Source: Chitinophagaceae bacterium
GTDB taxonomy: Bacteria; Bacteroidota; Bacteroidia; Chitinophagales; Chitinophagaceae
NCBI GenBank assembly: GCA_947504605.1
Contig: CANNJE010000009.1
Span: forward strand, 1 to 45,781
Length of the DNA: 45,781 bases
Direction of reading: 5' to 3'
Made by a program: the position numbers and the translations under genes. Below are positions 45,399-45,781 of this stretch, piece by piece (the stretch's first letter is position 1; each line of letters begins with the position of its first letter). Under the pieces are notes generated by a model, which was not told where the DNA came from, did not search any database, and was given only the letters and a program-made list of their open reading frames with translations.

Positions 45399-45578
45399 AT
45401 GAATTACATTATAAGATTTATTATTGTTTCTATTTTATTTTTTATTTTTTTTATTTTTTATTCAAGTTTAACTAATAATAAATTTTTGACTAATCAGAGT
45501 TTATTAATAATGAGTATAATTTTCGGTGTGATTTCAACACTGATACAATACCTAAGGGCAAAAAAAAGAAAAATGTAA
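45399..45578 (+). CDS. Small two-helix membrane protein, immunity-like
   Basis: A 59-residue protein. The ATG at 45399 starts MNYIIRFIIVSILFFIFFIFYSSL, a short polar turn follows, then LLIMSIIFGVISTLIQYL and a basic end (RAKKRKM). It follows the glycine-zipper gene by 10 bases, in the same position as the 58-residue protein after the tail fragment at 39880. Its 3' half is duplicated at 40556. An immunity role is inferred from position and topology. Confidence 0.65.
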   Translation: MNYIIRFIIVSILFFIFFIFYSSLTNNKFLTNQSLLIMSIIFGVISTLIQYLRAKKRKM

Positions 45579-45781
45579 GACGGAATCCTCTCAAGCAAGG
45601 TTTCATGTACCATGGAACCTTGCAGTGGGGATCTTGGGCAAATAGAAAATAGAGCCAAGGTGTGGGATAAAGCTTAAAAATCGTGCAGAGCAAATCCCTT
45701 TAAGCAATACATATAGAGAGGCATTTATGAAAGTGCTAAATAATAGCATGTTAAACGGAAGGCGCATTTAGATGCTAAAAG
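45483..45781 (+). repeat. Long direct repeat, copy 2, runs off the window
   Basis: Matches 40556-40852 almost base for base, about 4.93 kb downstream. Includes a hairpin at 45595-45623 (GCAAGGTTTCATG, TAC, CATGGAACCTTGC, one wobble, no T-run). Confidence 0.92.
45664..45771 (+). pseudogene. LytTR response-regulator C-terminal fragment
   Basis: An open stretch of 36 codons (GIKLKNRAEQIPLSNTYREAF..., ending GRRI-stop) that matches the last part of the regulator at 38327-39052. No upstream domain is present. By analogy with copies 1 and A, another control site may lie just beyond the window. Confidence 0.8.

Overview
The window reads as a chromosome segment of a Bacteroidota bacterium, most likely from the Chitinophagaceae or a close relative. 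The evidence is a consensus Bacteroidota promoter (TTTG, 19 bases, TAnnTTTG) in front of the ribosomal operon, weak Shine-Dalgarno signals, DUF6089 and DUF2807 envelope proteins, a DUF3871 protein, LytS/LytTR signalling and a mitochondrial-type citrate synthase. Placement below phylum is inference.

Layout. (1) 1-4.0 kb: a cut-off periplasmic-binding protein, guaA, a head-GIN lipoprotein, an array of 10-bp tandem repeats and an outer-membrane barrel. (2) 4.1-17.1 kb: the S10-spc ribosomal operon from rpsJ to rplO, then secY and map. Spacers are unusually long and repeat-rich, and S3 has an Arg/Gly-rich tail. The infA-rpmJ-rpsM-rpsK-rpsD-rpoA-rplQ block that usually follows is absent. (3) 17.2-21.3 kb: a BaiN-type flavoprotein, an LptF/LptG-type permease and citrate synthase. 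(4) 21.37-21.63 kb: two broken tRNA-Ala-like copies, whose anticodon arm is replaced by a palindrome, then one intact tRNA-Ala(GGC). (5) 21.57-35.10 kb: a 13.5-kb element integrated in that tRNA and bounded by a perfect 67-bp direct repeat. It carries a tyrosine recombinase, a decayed second recombinase, a type IIL restriction-modification enzyme overlapping an Mrr nuclease, a cryptic polymerase with family-A/T7-like motifs, a frameshifted ATPase, a DUF3871 protein, RadC, a highly folded non-coding segment, two lipoproteins and an archaemetzincin-like protease. (6) 35.1-35.6 kb: a small GIY-YIG gene held between two more palindrome-bearing tRNA-like copies. (7) 35.6-45.8 kb: a repetitive signalling and secretion island.

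The strongest candidate for an undescribed system is the last island. A 46-residue peptide gene, an LpxL-like acyltransferase with a possible peptide-recognition tail, a LytS kinase and a LytTR regulator lie in a row. Four copies of one control module, each a pair of TTTCACATA half-sites exactly 21 bp apart, stand before the peptide gene and before three downstream cargo units. The cargo includes exported proteins with glycine-rich hydrophobic tails, small two-helix membrane proteins resembling immunity proteins, a thioredoxin-like protein and outer-membrane barrels. Response-regulator 3' fragments and about 300 bp of flanking sequence recur in the island, so it seems to have grown by unequal recombination. 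The arrangement resembles Gram-positive peptide-pheromone control of bacteriocins, but in a Gram-negative phylum. Repeats, motifs and order are read from the sequence; the functions are inferred.
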